Source: Deltaproteobacteria bacterium
GTDB taxonomy: Bacteria; Desulfobacterota; Dissulfuribacteria; Dissulfuribacterales; JALVPX01
Direction of reading: 5' to 3'
Assembly (NCBI GenBank): GCA_027031565.1
Contig: JALVPX010000020.1
Coordinates: 1 to 20,443, forward strand
Length of the DNA stretch: 20,443 nt
The notes under the pieces were generated by a model, which did not search any database, was not told where the DNA came from, and saw only the letters and a list, made by a program, of their open reading frames with translations. Each line of letters begins with the position of its first letter. Position 1 is the stretch's first letter. Of this stretch, positions 8,282 to 15,741 are shown piece after piece. A program made the translations under genes and the position numbers.

Positions 8282-8602
8282 ATGGATTGGAGAGGCATCC
8301 TCGAACAGCTGAGGACAGAAAACATCCTTTCCTATTTGCAGGGAATGGACCCAGTGACATTTTTGAAACAGCCAGCAGTCATCGTGGCTCTCCTGGTGAT
8401 CTTCGGGGCCATGCTTTTTCTGAAGATGGTTCGATCTATTGCAGTCGTGGCAGGCCTCATAGTGATGTGGATAGGGGTCGCCTATTTTCTCCCTGAGACA
8501 GCGGGAGCCGATCTTCAATTGAGCCAGCTTGGGCCTTTTGCAGGCATCTGTCTGGGCGTTGCAGCCACTTGGATATATATCTTTTTCGTAAAGGCAGATT
8601 AG
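8282..8602 (+). CDS. Small integral membrane protein of unknown function
   Basis: I do not recognise this 106-residue protein. It has an amphipathic N terminus (MDWRGILEQLRTENILSYLQ), then two adjacent hydrophobic segments at about 37-51 and 56-73, and a third at about 82-103 that ends in FFVKAD. It is therefore a three-helix membrane protein. The start is supported by AAAGGAG ending six bases before the ATG at 8282. An ATG four bases earlier opens a different frame with no coding character. The stop is nine bases before the start of the HDOD gene, so the two are probably co-transcribed and may form a membrane complex, since the HDOD protein is also membrane-anchored. That link is inference from gene order. 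Confidence 0.75.
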   Translation: MDWRGILEQLRTENILSYLQGMDPVTFLKQPAVIVALLVIFGAMLFLKMVRSIAVVAGLIVMWIGVAYFLPETAGADLQLSQLGPFAGICLGVAATWIYIFFVKAD

Positions 8603-8611
8603 GCGTATTTC

Positions 8612-9742
8612 ATGGGACTGTGGTCTACCTTCGCTATAGTCTTATCCTCCCTGATCATTACCTTTCTGATTGCCTGGAACATCATAGGGAACAAGTCACA
8701 AAAGAAAAAGAGCAGCCTTTCCCGCTCCAGGAGGAACCAGGATTTTCAGGGCGTTGCCAATGCAGGGCCTGCTGAACCTGAAAAATATGACAACCTGACC
8801 CCGCCTGCAGAACCTGAAGGGCCTGACCTCTATGACTGCACGGAAAAGGAATTGGACCTTCCAGACCGTACCCCCTCTGCTGTTGATGCCGTCTTCATCG
8901 ACCTAATCAGGCAGGCAGCGGAACTTCCTAGTGCAGTGCTCGAGCTTTCCAGGATGCTCAGGGAGCCTGATGTTCCGGTCCGAAAGGTGGCAGATATGGT
9001 CAGCACGGATCCGGTGCTGAGTGCCCGGATACTTCGGGTGGCAAATTCTGCTGCTGTGGGCCGGGGAAATGTCAGGTCCATTCAAAAGGCCATAATCTTT
9101 TTGGGCTTCAATCAGATCTGGATGCTCGTCAACCAGATGGTGATTGCAAAGTCCCTCCAGCCCATTGGGAAGATGAGCAAGGAGAACATCAAGGCACTGT
9201 GGCTTCACGCCGCTCTCACTTCTGCCTGCGCCAAACATCTGCTCCTGGCCCAGGGCTTGTGGAATGCAGAAAGGGCTGCCACCACCATGACCTCGGCCCT
9301 CCTCCACGACGTTGGCAAATTCTTGATCGGCGTCGTAGCCAAGGGTACGGATACGGAAAACGGGGAAACGGAAAGGCCGCTGTCTCCCCTGGAGCTCGAG
9401 GGCCAGAAAATGGGTACGGACCACTGCCGCATAGCGTATCTCCTGACAACTTATTGGGGGCTTCCAGAGGAGATATGCACGGCTGTTGCCTATCACCATC
9501 ATGGAGCCTTTGCCAATTGGGAGGATATACCATCCCATGTCCAGCAGGACGTGGCCTTTATTGCAGTCAGTGATTACCTGGCCAACCGGGCCTTCCCTCA
9601 CAAGGCCGGCGCCCTCTACAAGCTGTCGGAACCATTCCTGAGGGAAACCGGCTTCTCCGTGCCCCTTGATTCTCTTCTGGACAAGTCTCTCAAAAGGGAG
9701 CTCAAGATCACTGCAAAGCTAATTTCCGAGGCCAATTCCTGA
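8612..9742 (+). CDS. Membrane-anchored HDOD domain protein
   Basis: This 376-residue protein has one N-terminal membrane helix (about 6-24). A basic stop-transfer stretch KSQKKKSSLSRSRR follows, then a low-complexity acidic and proline-rich linker to about residue 90. The rest is an HDOD domain: AELPSAVLELSRML, STDPVLSARILRVANSAAVG, VRSIQKAIIFLGFNQIW, and the HD pair at 232-233 in SALLHDVGKF. A later AYHHH segment matches the usual HDOD tail. HDOD proteins are signalling adaptors related to HD phosphohydrolases and are mostly thought to lack phosphodiesterase activity. The ATG has only a modest ribosome binding site (TTAGG), consistent with coupling to the small membrane protein gene nine bases upstream. 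It is the second HDOD protein in this window; the first is fused to a kinase. Confidence 0.9.
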   Translation: MGLWSTFAIVLSSLIITFLIAWNIIGNKSQKKKSSLSRSRRNQDFQGVANAGPAEPEKYDNLTPPAEPEGPDLYDCTEKELDLPDRTPSAVDAVFIDLIRQAAELPSAVLELSRMLREPDVPVRKVADMVSTDPVLSARILRVANSAAVGRGNVRSIQKAIIFLGFNQIWMLVNQMVIAKSLQPIGKMSKENIKALWLHAALTSACAKHLLLAQGLWNAERAATTMTSALLHDVGKFLIGVVAKGTDTENGETERPLSPLELEGQKMGTDHCRIAYLLTTYWGLPEEICTAVAYHHHGAFANWEDIPSHVQQDVAFIAVSDYLANRAFPHKAGALYKLSEPFLRETGFSVPLDSLLDKSLKRELKITAKLISEANS

Positions 9743-9815
9743 ACCTGGCCGGTAACCCTTATTCATGCCTTACAGGCAATAATTCTGCACGCTGCAAACC
9801 GCTTAAACCCCTTTC

Positions 9816-9865
9816 GTCAACCAGTTGACACCCCATGTCTTGATAATTAATGTCTCTTAGCATTC
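9816..9865 (+). promoter_or_regulatory. Promoter region of the hrcA-grpE-dnaK cluster
   Basis: TTGACA (9825-9830) and TAATGT (9848-9853) are separated by exactly 17 bases, a good sigma70-type promoter. The -35 box lies inside a palindrome GTCAAC-CA-GTTGAC (9816-9829). The spacer holds CCCCATGT (9831-9838), which resembles the -10 element of sigma32 heat-shock promoters, but the matching -35 region is poor. TTAGCATTC (9857-9865), near the expected start point, agrees at 8 of 9 bases with the left arm of the HrcA operator CIRCE; the right arm at the expected spacing is missing. The promoter is well supported; the regulatory reading is inference. Confidence 0.6.
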
Positions 9866-9893
9866 TCCAGCAAACGAAAAGTCAAAAAACAAA

Positions 9894-10937
9894 ATGGCAT
9901 ACAAAGATCAAGACATATCCCTGTCGGAACGTTCTAAAGAGGTGCTGAAGGCAGTCATAGGCACGTATGTAGATACTGCCGAACCAGTTGGCTCGAGGAC
10001 CATAGCAAAGAAGTCGGGCCTGGGACTCAGCCCAGCCACCATACGAAACGTGATGGCAGACCTCGAAGAAATGGGCCTCCTGTTCCAGCCCCACGTGTCG
10101 GCAGGCAGGGTGCCAACCGAGATCGGCCTTCGCTACTTTGTTGACTGCCTGCTTGAGAAAGAACCCTTGTCCTGGGGCGACCAGGTAGCAATAGAACAGA
10201 CCATAAAGTCTGAGGAGGCAGATCTTGTTGCACTGTTGAAGCGGGCAGTTCAGCTTCTGGCCGATTTTTCCGGCCAGGCCGCCCTGATCACCACGCCTGC
10301 CCCTTCCAGGACAAGCCTGCATCACATCGATTTTGTCGTGATAAAGCCTGGCCTTGTACTGGTAGTGGCCGTGGCAGAAACCGGTCTCATGCAGCAGAGG
10401 CTCGTTAATGTCAACCCTGAGCTGGACCAGGAATTCATGGACAGCGTCGCTGCCTATTTCAATGAAAAGCTCAAACAGGTCGGCTTCAAACAGGCCAAAA
10501 AGGCAGTGGCAAAGGAGCTGGAAAGGGACAAAAAGGTATTGGAGCATTTCCTCGCCAATCTGGTTGACGGCAAGGCCGCCGAGGCGGTCTCCAGCGAGCT
10601 TATAGTGGGCGGCGAACTCAATCTGCTCGATTATCCAGAGTTTGCATCCATATCCAGGGCCAGGGCTGTGCTCAAAAAGCTCAAGGAAAAGCATGTGCTC
10701 TTGACGTTGCTAGATCAATGCGTCCAGGAAGAGGGGACCAAGGTGATAATAGGCTCCGAAGGCCTGGGGCACGAAGTAGAGTGTGGTCTCGTTATTGCAC
10801 CTTACAAGGCAGGAGATGAAACCCTTGGAAGCCTGGGTGTAATGGGCCCCATGAGAATGAATTACGCAAGGGCCCTGGCACTCGTTGAATACACTGCCGA
10901 AGTTCTGAGTGAATGGGTGAAGGAGATGGAGAAATGA
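9894..10937 (+). CDS. hrcA: Heat-inducible transcription repressor HrcA
   Basis: This 347-residue protein has the HrcA organisation. The N-terminal winged helix is typical: LSERSKEVLKAVIGTYVDTA, PVGSRTIAKKSGLGLSPATI and RNVMADLEEMGLLFQPHVSA. The characteristic GRVPTEIGLRYFVDCLL follows. The central and C-terminal regions match too, with VVAVAETGLMQQRLVNV and the ending VIAPYKAGDETLGSLGVMGP plus RMNYARALALVEYTAEVL. HrcA represses heat-shock genes by binding the CIRCE operator, usually assisted by GroE. Here it is the first gene of hrcA-grpE-dnaK. Its TGA overlaps the grpE ATG in the sequence ATGA (10934-10937), so translation is probably coupled. No Shine-Dalgarno sequence is obvious before its own ATG. 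Only a half CIRCE-like site was found upstream. Confidence 0.97.
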   Translation: MAYKDQDISLSERSKEVLKAVIGTYVDTAEPVGSRTIAKKSGLGLSPATIRNVMADLEEMGLLFQPHVSAGRVPTEIGLRYFVDCLLEKEPLSWGDQVAIEQTIKSEEADLVALLKRAVQLLADFSGQAALITTPAPSRTSLHHIDFVVIKPGLVLVVAVAETGLMQQRLVNVNPELDQEFMDSVAAYFNEKLKQVGFKQAKKAVAKELERDKKVLEHFLANLVDGKAAEAVSSELIVGGELNLLDYPEFASISRARAVLKKLKEKHVLLTLLDQCVQEEGTKVIIGSEGLGHEVECGLVIAPYKAGDETLGSLGVMGPMRMNYARALALVEYTAEVLSEWVKEMEK

Positions 10938-11533
10938 GCAACGAGGAAAGGGAAAAACAGACGGAAAAGGAACAGGCCCAATCCGCGGCCTCTGAAAAAG
11001 AAGATATTGAAACAAAAGAGATGGAAGACCTTAAAAAAGAGCTAGAAAAAAAAGAAAAGGAATTGGCAGAGTGCAAAGATAAAATGCTCCGCCTGGCTGC
11101 AGAGCTGGACAATTTCAAAAAACGCACAGACCGGGAAAAGGCAGAGTATATGAAATATGCCTTGGAATCCTTTGCCAAAGAGTTGCTGCCCTTCCTGGAT
11201 AACCTTGAAAGGGCTGTACAATCTGCAAAGGAAACCAAGGACATCGATGCGCTCATACAGGGCCTGGATCTTACATTGTCTGGCTACCTCAAGACACTTG
11301 AAAGATTCGGCCTCAAGACCTTTGCAGCAGAAGGTCAAAGATTTGACCCCAACTTCCACGAGGCCCTTACAGTGGAAGAAGACCATACCGTGGATGAAAA
11401 CACTGTCATCAAGGAGCTTCTCAGGGGATACACGCTTCATGAACGGGTTTTAAGGCCTGCTTTGGTGGTGGTTTCCAAAAAACCTGAACAAGGTGATGAC
11501 ACAAAGAGTGGACAAAGCGAATCAAATGCTTAG
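10934..11533 (+). CDS. grpE: Nucleotide exchange factor GrpE
   Basis: GrpE releases ADP from DnaK and so drives the chaperone cycle. The 199-residue protein has a highly charged, Glu/Lys-rich N-terminal half that would form the long paired helices (EDLKKELEKKEKELAECKDK). It then has the family signature AELDNFKKRTDREKAEYMKY, the four-helix-bundle region LLPFLDNLERAVQSA, and the C-terminal beta domain with FDPNFHEALTVEED and KELLRGYTLHERVLRPALVV. The frame is open from an ATG at 10913, but I use the ATG at 10934. It overlaps the hrcA stop as ATGA and has AAGGAG eight bases upstream. It ends in TAG, which shows that TAG works as an ordinary stop codon in this genome. Confidence 0.97.
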   Translation: MSNEEREKQTEKEQAQSAASEKEDIETKEMEDLKKELEKKEKELAECKDKMLRLAAELDNFKKRTDREKAEYMKYALESFAKELLPFLDNLERAVQSAKETKDIDALIQGLDLTLSGYLKTLERFGLKTFAAEGQRFDPNFHEALTVEEDHTVDENTVIKELLRGYTLHERVLRPALVVVSKKPEQGDDTKSGQSESNA

Positions 11534-11662
11534 CTTAGCTTAAAAACAACCACTATTATTTGGATATTTTGAAAAAGCGGGACGTAAAGTCTTCTGGATT
11601 TCATAAAACTGAGAAGAGATTAGACAACAGTTCCCTAAAAATTTTAAGGAGGATTTGAAAAT
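11528..11662 (+). other. grpE-dnaK intergenic leader with short tandem repeat
   Basis: The 129-base gap between grpE and dnaK begins with a short tandem repeat, GCTTAGCTTAGCTTA (11528-11542), which includes the grpE stop codon. It ends with AAGGAGG (11646-11652), the dnaK ribosome binding site. The length would allow a separate dnaK promoter, but I could not find a convincing sigma70 or sigma32 pair, and no CIRCE operator is present. A TTGAAA in the region lacks a matching downstream element. Confidence 0.4.
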
Positions 11663-13597
11663 ATGAGCAGCAAAGTGATTGGTATAGACTTGGGAACCAC
11701 AAATTCATGCGTGGCAGTTACAGAGGGCGGGGAACCCAAGGTCTTGACAAATGCCGAAGGCGGCAGGACCACCCCGTCTGTCGTGGCCTTTACTGAAAAA
11801 GGTGAGATTCTCGTTGGTATGCTGGCCAAGAGGCAGGCAGTAACCAATCCGGAAAACACCATCTTTGCAGTCAAAAGGCTTATTGGCCGCAAATACAATG
11901 ACCCCGAGGTGCAGCGCACCAAGGAGATAGTACCATACAAAATAGTAGAAGGGCCAAATGGAGATGCCTATGTGGAAGTAAAGGGCAAGAAGTACAGCCC
12001 TGCCGAAATCTCTGCCATGATCCTGAAAAAACTGAAAGAGACGTCAGAGGATTACTATGGTGAAAAGGTTTCCGAGTCTGTCATAACAGTTCCTGCCTAT
12101 TTTAATGACAGCCAGCGCCAGGCCACAAAGGATGCTGGCAGGATTGCCGGCCTTGAGGTTCTGCGAATCATAAACGAGCCAACAGCGGCAGCCCTTGCTT
12201 ACGGCCTGGACAAGAAGGGTGAAGAAAAGATCGCCGTGTTTGACCTTGGCGGCGGTACATTTGACATATCCATTCTGGAAATAGGCGAAGGAGTGTTTGA
12301 AGTAAAGGCTACCAACGGAGACACGTTCCTTGGCGGCGAAGACTTTGACCTTAGGATCGTGGACTGGCTGGTAGACGAATTCAAGAAGGAAAACGGCATT
12401 GACCTCAAGCAGGATCGTATGGCCCTTCAGCGCTTGAAGGAAGCAGCAGAAAAGGCCAAATGCGAACTTTCCACCACCATGGAAACTGAGATCAATCTGC
12501 CGTTCATCACAGCAGACGCATCTGGGCCGAAACACCTGGTAATAAAGCTGACCAGGGCCAAGCTGGAAGCCCTTGTAGAAGACCTGATTGAAAGGGTGGT
12601 GGAACCTTGCGAGATCGCCCTGCGGGATGCAGGCCTCACCAAGGCGGATATCGACGAGGTCATCCTGGTTGGCGGCATGACGAGGATGCCGCGGGTCCAG
12701 GAAAAGGTCAAGGATATCTTCGGCAAGGAACCCCATAAGGGTGTCAATCCTGACGAAGTGGTGGCAGTTGGTGCAGCTATCCAGGGTGCCGTCCTGAAAG
12801 GTGAAGTAAAGGATGTGCTGCTGCTGGACGTTACGCCGCTTTCTCTCGGCATCGAGACCATGGGCGGTGTGATGACCAAATTGATTGAAAAGAATACGAC
12901 CATACCTACCAAGAAGAGCCAGATCTTCACCACTGCAGCAGACAACCAGACTGCCGTGACCATCCATGTTCTGCAGGGTGAACGGGAAATGGCCGCCGAC
13001 AACAAGTCGATCGGCCGCTTTGAGCTGGTTGGAATTCCACCGGCGCCTCGGGGGGTGCCGCAGATAGAGGTCACCTTTGATATCGACGCCAATGGAATCC
13101 TTCACGTGTCTGCAAAAGACCTTGCCACCGGCAAGGAGCAGTCCATCAGGATCCAGGCATCCAGCGGTCTCACAGAGGAAGAAATCCAAAGGATGATGAA
13201 GGAGGCCGAACTCCACGCCGAAGAGGACCGCAAGAGGAAAGAGCTGGTGGAGGCGAGGAACCAGGCAGACAACCTGATCTATTCTACAGAAAAGAACCTG
13301 AAAGACCTTGGGGACAAGGTTGACGAATCGGTCAAGAAAGAGATCACCGAAAAGATCGAGGCCTTGAGAGAAACCATGAAAGGCGATGACACCCAGGCCA
13401 TCAAGTCTGCCACGGATCAGCTCATGCAGGCTGCCCATAAACTGGCTGAACTCCTGTACAAGGAATCGGCAGGTGCTGCTGGCGGCGCTGGGGAACAGGC
13501 CGCAGGCGGCGGTGCTGCTGGCGGCGAAGCAGGCGGCGGCAGCCAGGGCGGTGGAGACGATGATGTTGTGGATGCCGACTTTGAGGAGGTAAAATAA
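11663..13597 (+). CDS. dnaK: Molecular chaperone DnaK (Hsp70)
   Basis: This 644-residue protein has the usual length for a bacterial DnaK and all the family signatures. These are VIGIDLGTTNSCVAV at the N terminus, the IINEPTAAALAYGLDKK phosphate-binding segment, FDLGGGTFDISILEIGEG, and DEVILVGGMTRMPRVQEKV. After the linker DVLLLDVTPLSLGIETMGG come the substrate-binding domain and a helical lid. The tail is unusually glycine- and alanine-rich (about 601-632) and ends in DDVVDADFEEVK, the conserved acidic end. It binds unfolded polypeptides with ATP-driven cycling. GrpE is encoded just upstream; dnaJ is not in this window. A strong AAGGAGG lies ten bases before the ATG. The transcript probably ends at the terminator at 13777-13812, which lies beyond an inserted MITE. 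Confidence 0.99.
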   Translation: MSSKVIGIDLGTTNSCVAVTEGGEPKVLTNAEGGRTTPSVVAFTEKGEILVGMLAKRQAVTNPENTIFAVKRLIGRKYNDPEVQRTKEIVPYKIVEGPNGDAYVEVKGKKYSPAEISAMILKKLKETSEDYYGEKVSESVITVPAYFNDSQRQATKDAGRIAGLEVLRIINEPTAAALAYGLDKKGEEKIAVFDLGGGTFDISILEIGEGVFEVKATNGDTFLGGEDFDLRIVDWLVDEFKKENGIDLKQDRMALQRLKEAAEKAKCELSTTMETEINLPFITADASGPKHLVIKLTRAKLEALVEDLIERVVEPCEIALRDAGLTKADIDEVILVGGMTRMPRVQEKVKDIFGKEPHKGVNPDEVVAVGAAIQGAVLKGEVKDVLLLDVTPLSLGIETMGGVMTKLIEKNTTIPTKKSQIFTTAADNQTAVTIHVLQGEREMAADNKSIGRFELVGIPPAPRGVPQIEVTFDIDANGILHVSAKDLATGKEQSIRIQASSGLTEEEIQRMMKEAELHAEEDRKRKELVEARNQADNLIYSTEKNLKDLGDKVDESVKKEITEKIEALRETMKGDDTQAIKSATDQLMQAAHKLAELLYKESAGAAGGAGEQAAGGGAAGGEAGGGSQGGGDDDVVDADFEEVK

Positions 13598-13603
13598 TAA
13601 CTG

Positions 13604-13742
13604 GCTACCTCTGAAAATTAGGATTTTTGTTCAAGGGCAAGGCGCGCGAAAAAAATAACCGCAGACATATTGTTGATATTTCGAGGATTATTTTTTGAGT
13701 GCAACGCAGCCATTGGGCAAAAAGACAATTTTTAGGGATAGC
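13604..13742. mobile_element. MITE-like foldback element, copy 1
   Basis: This 139-bp segment has terminal inverted repeats (GCTACCTCTGAAAATT on the left; the right end reads GCTATCCCTAAAAATT on the opposite strand). It is an imperfect palindrome nearly throughout: TTTTTG pairs with CAAAAA, AAAAAATAA with TTATTTTTT, and ATAT-TGTTG-ATAT forms the apex. AACTG directly repeats on both sides (13599-13603 and 13744-13748), like a target-site duplication. It has no credible coding capacity. A closely similar copy lies at 19157-19292. It is inserted a few bases after the dnaK stop codon and before the dnaK terminator. I cannot assign it to a named family. Confidence 0.85.
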
Positions 13743-13776
13743 CAACTGGCTGACAATACCAGCCTGAAATGGTAAG

Positions 13777-13812
13777 AAAAGCAGAGGATCAAGTGATCCT
13801 CTGCTTTTTTTT
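13777..13812 (+). terminator. Rho-independent terminator after dnaK
   Basis: A perfect 10-bp stem, GCAGAGGATC (13781-13790) and GATCCTCTGC (13795-13804), encloses the loop AAGT. It is followed by eight T residues and preceded by four A residues. It would end hrcA-grpE-dnaK transcripts, including those that run through the MITE, and separates this unit from rfbB. Confidence 0.93.
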
Positions 13813-13841
13813 GTGGCCATTTGCAACGAGGCACAGACAGT

Positions 13842-14864
13842 ATGAAAGAAAGAATAGAAACAATTGTTGTAACCGGCGGCTGCGGCTTCATAGGCTCAAA
13901 CTTCATCCACATGTGCCTAAGAGAGAGGGATTATGAAATCATAAACCTGGACGCCCTCACCTATGCCGGTAATCCCGAAAACTTAAAGGAATGCGAGAGT
14001 GATTCCAGGTACACCTTTGTGAAAGGCAGGATCGAGAATGCAGACCTGGTGAACAGTCTGCTTAAAGATGCAGATGCAGTAGTCCACTTTGCTGCCGAAT
14101 CTCACGTTGACCGTTCCATTGAGGAGCAGCAGCCCTTTGTAGTAACCAATGTACTGGGTACACAGGTGCTTTTGAGCAGCGCCCTGCACTCTCCAAGGCT
14201 GAAACGTTTTGTGCACGTGTCTACAGACGAGGTGTATGGAAGTCTCAGGCCTGGCGAGCCAGCTTTCAAGGAAGGGGACCACCTTCGGCCAAACAGCCCA
14301 TATTCCGCCTCCAAGGCCTCCTCAGACCTCTTGTGCCGCGCATTTTTCAAGACCTACGGCCTGCCTGTTGTAATAACCCGCTGTTCAAACAATTACGGCC
14401 CGTATCAGTTTCCAGAAAAATTGATACCCTTGATGTTCATAAACGCCCTTTCAGAAAGGCCTCTGCCTGTTTATGGCGACGGAACCAATGTGAGGGACTG
14501 GATATATGTAGAAGACCACTGCACAGGGGTTCTTGCCGCGCTTGAAAAAGGCGCTCCAGGAGAAATTTACAATTTCGGCGGTGAATGCGAACTTTCAAAC
14601 CTCGAAGTGGTTAAAACCATTCTTGAGCTCCTCGACAAGCCCGAAGATCTGATAACCTTCGTAAAGGACAGGCCAGGGCATGACTTCCGTTATGCCATGG
14701 ATATAACCAAGGCAAAAAACGAGCTGCAGTGGCAGCCTGAATGGGATTTTAAAAAGGGCATTGCAGCCACCATCGAGTGGTACCAGGCCAACAGAGAGTG
14801 GTGGGAAAGGATCTTGAGCGGCGACTACCGCAACTATTACCAAAGGCGCTACGGCACGCTCTGA
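13842..14864 (+). CDS. rfbB: dTDP-glucose 4,6-dehydratase
   Basis: The enzyme converts dTDP-glucose to dTDP-4-keto-6-deoxyglucose, an intermediate of dTDP-L-rhamnose for surface polysaccharides. It is an extended short-chain dehydrogenase with the NAD-binding motif TGGCGFIGSN (11-20), the FAAESHVDRSI stretch, and HVSTDEVYGSL with the catalytic Thr-Asp-Glu at 128-130. The YSASK motif has Tyr154 and Lys158, followed by SNNYGPYQFPEKLIPL. I use the ATG at 13842, giving 340 residues; the upstream TTG at 13821 would add seven residues outside the family pattern. A GAGG element lies about 11 bases upstream. The gene directly follows the dnaK terminator, so it needs its own promoter; I did not find a clear one. 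rfbD follows after 10 bases. Confidence 0.95.
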   Translation: MKERIETIVVTGGCGFIGSNFIHMCLRERDYEIINLDALTYAGNPENLKECESDSRYTFVKGRIENADLVNSLLKDADAVVHFAAESHVDRSIEEQQPFVVTNVLGTQVLLSSALHSPRLKRFVHVSTDEVYGSLRPGEPAFKEGDHLRPNSPYSASKASSDLLCRAFFKTYGLPVVITRCSNNYGPYQFPEKLIPLMFINALSERPLPVYGDGTNVRDWIYVEDHCTGVLAALEKGAPGEIYNFGGECELSNLEVVKTILELLDKPEDLITFVKDRPGHDFRYAMDITKAKNELQWQPEWDFKKGIAATIEWYQANREWWERILSGDYRNYYQRRYGTL

Positions 14865-14874
14865 AAGAGGAATC

Positions 14875-15741
14875 ATGTACAAGGTCTTGATAACAGGCGC
14901 TGAGGGCATGCTTGGCTGGGACACGGCCAGGGCCTTTGAATCTTCAGGCCACAAGGTGGTGGCATGCGGCCGCAGGCAACTGGACATTACTTCAGAGGAA
15001 GGAACCCAGCAGACAGTCCAGGAAATCAAGCCGCATGTCATCATCAATTGTGCCGCCTTCACCAAAGTGGATGAATGCGAAACAGACACGGAAACCGCTT
15101 TGCGGGTGAATTTTGAAGGCGCCAGGAATATTGCCCAGGCTGCCGCTAAAACAGGAGCGTACCTTATACACATAAGCACGGACTACGTTTTCGACGGCAC
15201 GTCAGCAAGGCCATACAGGGAGAGTGATCCCGTATGTCCCATAAATGTGTACGGCCTTTCAAAACTCAAAGGGGAGGAAGCGGTTGCAGCTGTCTGCAAA
15301 CGTTATGCTATTGTTCGGACCTCCTGGCTCTTCGGTATCAACGGACCCAACTTCATCAAGACCATTTTGAGGCTGGCCGGCAAAATGGAAACCTTGAGTG
15401 TGGTAAATGATCAGCGCGGAAGCCCCACCTTTACCAAGGACCTGGCCGAGGCCCTGTTGATCTTTGCGGAAAAGCAGCCCAAAGGCATCTTCCATTGCAC
15501 TAACAGCGGAACGTGCACATGGTATGATCTTGCGAGCAAAACACTTTCCTGTTGCGGCATGGATCCCGGAATGGTAAGGCCTGTGCCGACATCAGCATTT
15601 CCAAGGCCGGCAAAACGCCCAGCCTATTCGGTTCTTGACAACTCCCTTTTTGCAAATCTTTCAGGCTCTGCCTTGAGGCCGTGGAGCCTGGCAGTGGAAG
15701 AATATTGCCAAAGCCTATCCCCTGCCGACAGGCATCAGTAA
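14875..15741 (+). CDS. rfbD: dTDP-4-dehydrorhamnose reductase
   Basis: This NADPH-dependent enzyme performs the last step of dTDP-L-rhamnose synthesis. The 288-residue protein has the nucleotide motif GAEGMLG (8-14), INCAAFTKVDECE with the expected Asn-Cys-Ala-Ala segment, HISTDYVFDG, and the active-site YGLSK with Tyr126 and Lys130. RTSWLFG and DQRGSPTFTKDLA further down are also typical. AGAGGA just before the ATG and the 10-base gap to rfbB indicate one operon. rfbA and rfbC, needed to complete the pathway, are not in the window. The last 27 bases overlap the true 3' end of the convergent nitroreductase gene. Confidence 0.94.
   Translation: MYKVLITGAEGMLGWDTARAFESSGHKVVACGRRQLDITSEEGTQQTVQEIKPHVIINCAAFTKVDECETDTETALRVNFEGARNIAQAAAKTGAYLIHISTDYVFDGTSARPYRESDPVCPINVYGLSKLKGEEAVAAVCKRYAIVRTSWLFGINGPNFIKTILRLAGKMETLSVVNDQRGSPTFTKDLAEALLIFAEKQPKGIFHCTNSGTCTWYDLASKTLSCCGMDPGMVRPVPTSAFPRPAKRPAYSVLDNSLFANLSGSALRPWSLAVEEYCQSLSPADRHQ

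Noticed and set aside
9762..9790. TGCCT-TAC-AGGCA hairpin as terminator of the HDOD gene.
   Set aside because: The stem is only five base pairs with no T run after it.
11534..11662. A CIRCE operator or sigma32 promoter before dnaK.
   Set aside because: TTAGC occurs in a tandem repeat but no GAGTGCTAA-like arm is present, and TTGAAA has no CCCCAT-type partner.
12044..13438. Long open frame on the minus strand opposite dnaK (464 codons).
   Set aside because: It is a shadow of the biased third-codon positions of dnaK; the product has no recognisable domain, and the sense strand is a certain gene.
13605..13826. Minus-strand frames crossing both MITE copies that share a peptide containing LRCTQKIILEISTICLR.
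   Set aside because: The shared peptide is only the translation of the repeated DNA. The element is a palindrome with indels between copies and has no conserved start or ribosome binding site.
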